This document shows, piece after piece, positions 63,690-64,000 of a stretch of DNA of 64,000 nt. This DNA comes from Humibacter albus DSM 18994 (GTDB lineage: Bacteria; Actinomycetota; Actinomycetes; Actinomycetales; Microbacteriaceae). Under the pieces are notes generated by a model. The model saw only the letters and a program-made list of their open reading frames with translations. It searched no databases and was not told where the DNA came from. How positions within the stretch are numbered: the first letter of the stretch is position 1; each line of letters starts with the position of its first letter. The stretch covers positions 18,468 through 82,467 of the forward strand of contig NZ_ATXT01000001.1 of NCBI RefSeq assembly GCF_000421825.1, in the 5' to 3' direction. A program made the translations under genes and the position numbers.

Positions 63690-63760
63690 TGTCCTGGTTC
63701 AGGACATCGGAATGGGTGTCTCGCGTCATCGGAATGGGTGTCTCGCGTCATTGGAATACC
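63690..63760. repeat. Left end of an IS481-type element with 22-base tandem repeat
   Basis: The palindrome TGTCCTG-GTT-CAGGACA (63690-63706) is followed by two exact 22-base copies starting CATCGGAATGGG (63705-63726, 63727-63748) and a partial third copy with one change. Their place ahead of the transposase suggests the terminal inverted-repeat and binding region of the insertion sequence. Confidence 0.55.
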
Positions 63761-63803
63761 GTGTCTGCGGAGGTGGGAGTAGCTGGGCGACTGACGCTGG
63801 GGC

Positions 63804-64000
63804 ATGACCAAGCAGCGTCTCGTGATTAGTGCCGTTCTGTCCGGTATTTCGCAGTCGGAGGCCGCCCGTCGTTACGGGGTATCGCAGAGTTGGGTGTCCA
63901 AACTGGTGGCCCGATATCGGCTCGAGGGTGAGAGCGCGTTTCAGCCGCATTCCCGACGTCCCGTCACCTCACCGAACGCGACCTCGCCGGCGGTCGTGGA
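63804..64000 (+). CDS. IS481-family transposase (5' part, runs off the window)
   Basis: From ATG 63804 the first ~65 residues form the N-terminal helix-turn-helix typical of IS481 transposases (MTKQRLVISAVLSGISQSEA, then RRYGVSQSWVSKLVARYRLE, then GESAFQPHSRRP). The DDE catalytic domain must lie to the right. It moves the element by cut-and-paste. Confidence 0.85.
   Translation, partial: MTKQRLVISAVLSGISQSEAARRYGVSQSWVSKLVARYRLEGESAFQPHSRRPVTSPNATSPAVV

Overview
The window looks like chromosomal DNA from a high-GC actinobacterium, most likely of the family Microbacteriaceae. The evidence is the gene order prfB-ftsE-ftsX-smpB-ssrA, a clpS-DUF2017 pair, a DUF3039 gene, an actinobacterial Tad pilus operon, strong GC bias at third codon positions, many GTG starts and ATGA/GTGA gene overlaps, and no encoded CCA on the tRNA or tmRNA. 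Species cannot be told from the sequence alone.

Region by region. (1) 1-6.8 kb is a glycan-use locus: a sugar-binding lipoprotein of an ABC importer (cut by the window edge), a divergent GH38 alpha-mannosidase, a ROK-family regulator overlapping it by 4 bases, and a BadF/GlcNAc-kinase-type sugar kinase. (2) 6.8-11.0 kb has two coupled AhpD-like genes, a coupled NmrA-like and DHA2 efflux pair, and a LysR regulator. (3) 11.2-23.35 kb is a visibly more A/T-rich integrated element. It carries a serine recombinase next to ssrA and is bounded by a 12-base direct repeat (GCGACAACGGCC) inside a longer similar stretch. Joining the two outer flanks would put a strong stem-loop terminator directly behind ssrA, so the element seems to have separated ssrA from its terminator. 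(4) 23.4-28.9 kb is the conserved core: ssrA, clpS, DUF2017, smpB, ftsX, ftsE, prfB. (5) 29-37 kb has an MFS exporter, a surface beta-helix protein and a complete minus-strand Tad operon (tadA-B-C, a pilin-like gene, two TadE-like, one TadG-like). (6) 37-47 kb is housekeeping: tRNA-Leu, DedA, CDF metal exporter, rdgB-rph, murI, pncB, DUF3039 and an ABC-2 exporter. (7) 47-57 kb is a cell-surface glycopolymer region: a cytidylyltransferase, a Wzm/Wzt (TagGH)-type exporter, a CDP-glycerol-type polymerase, two family 2 glycosyltransferases and a CDP-alcohol phosphotransferase, with small unknown genes between. (8) 57-64 kb has an HtrA-type protease, a PKD-domain exported protein with a lipoprotein, a DapC-like aminotransferase, a nitrilase-family hydrolase and the left end of an IS481-type insertion sequence.

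The island is the most interesting part. Its cargo contains (a) an ECF-like sigma factor, an XRE protein and an ImmA/IrrE metalloprotease in one coupled operon, with an almost identical promoter-like element ahead of the sigma gene and ahead of a separate 51-residue gene; (b) a coupled sce7726-sce7725-RES operon that has the form of a toxin or anti-phage module; (c) a three-helix membrane protein resembling Pycsar/DUF5706 effectors, coupled to a 59-residue acidic protein; and (d) two neighbouring proteins with HEPN-type RNxxxH motifs. The recombinase and a ricin-type lectin gene each carry a single-base frameshift, and a third gene is a decayed remnant, so the element is probably no longer mobile on its own.
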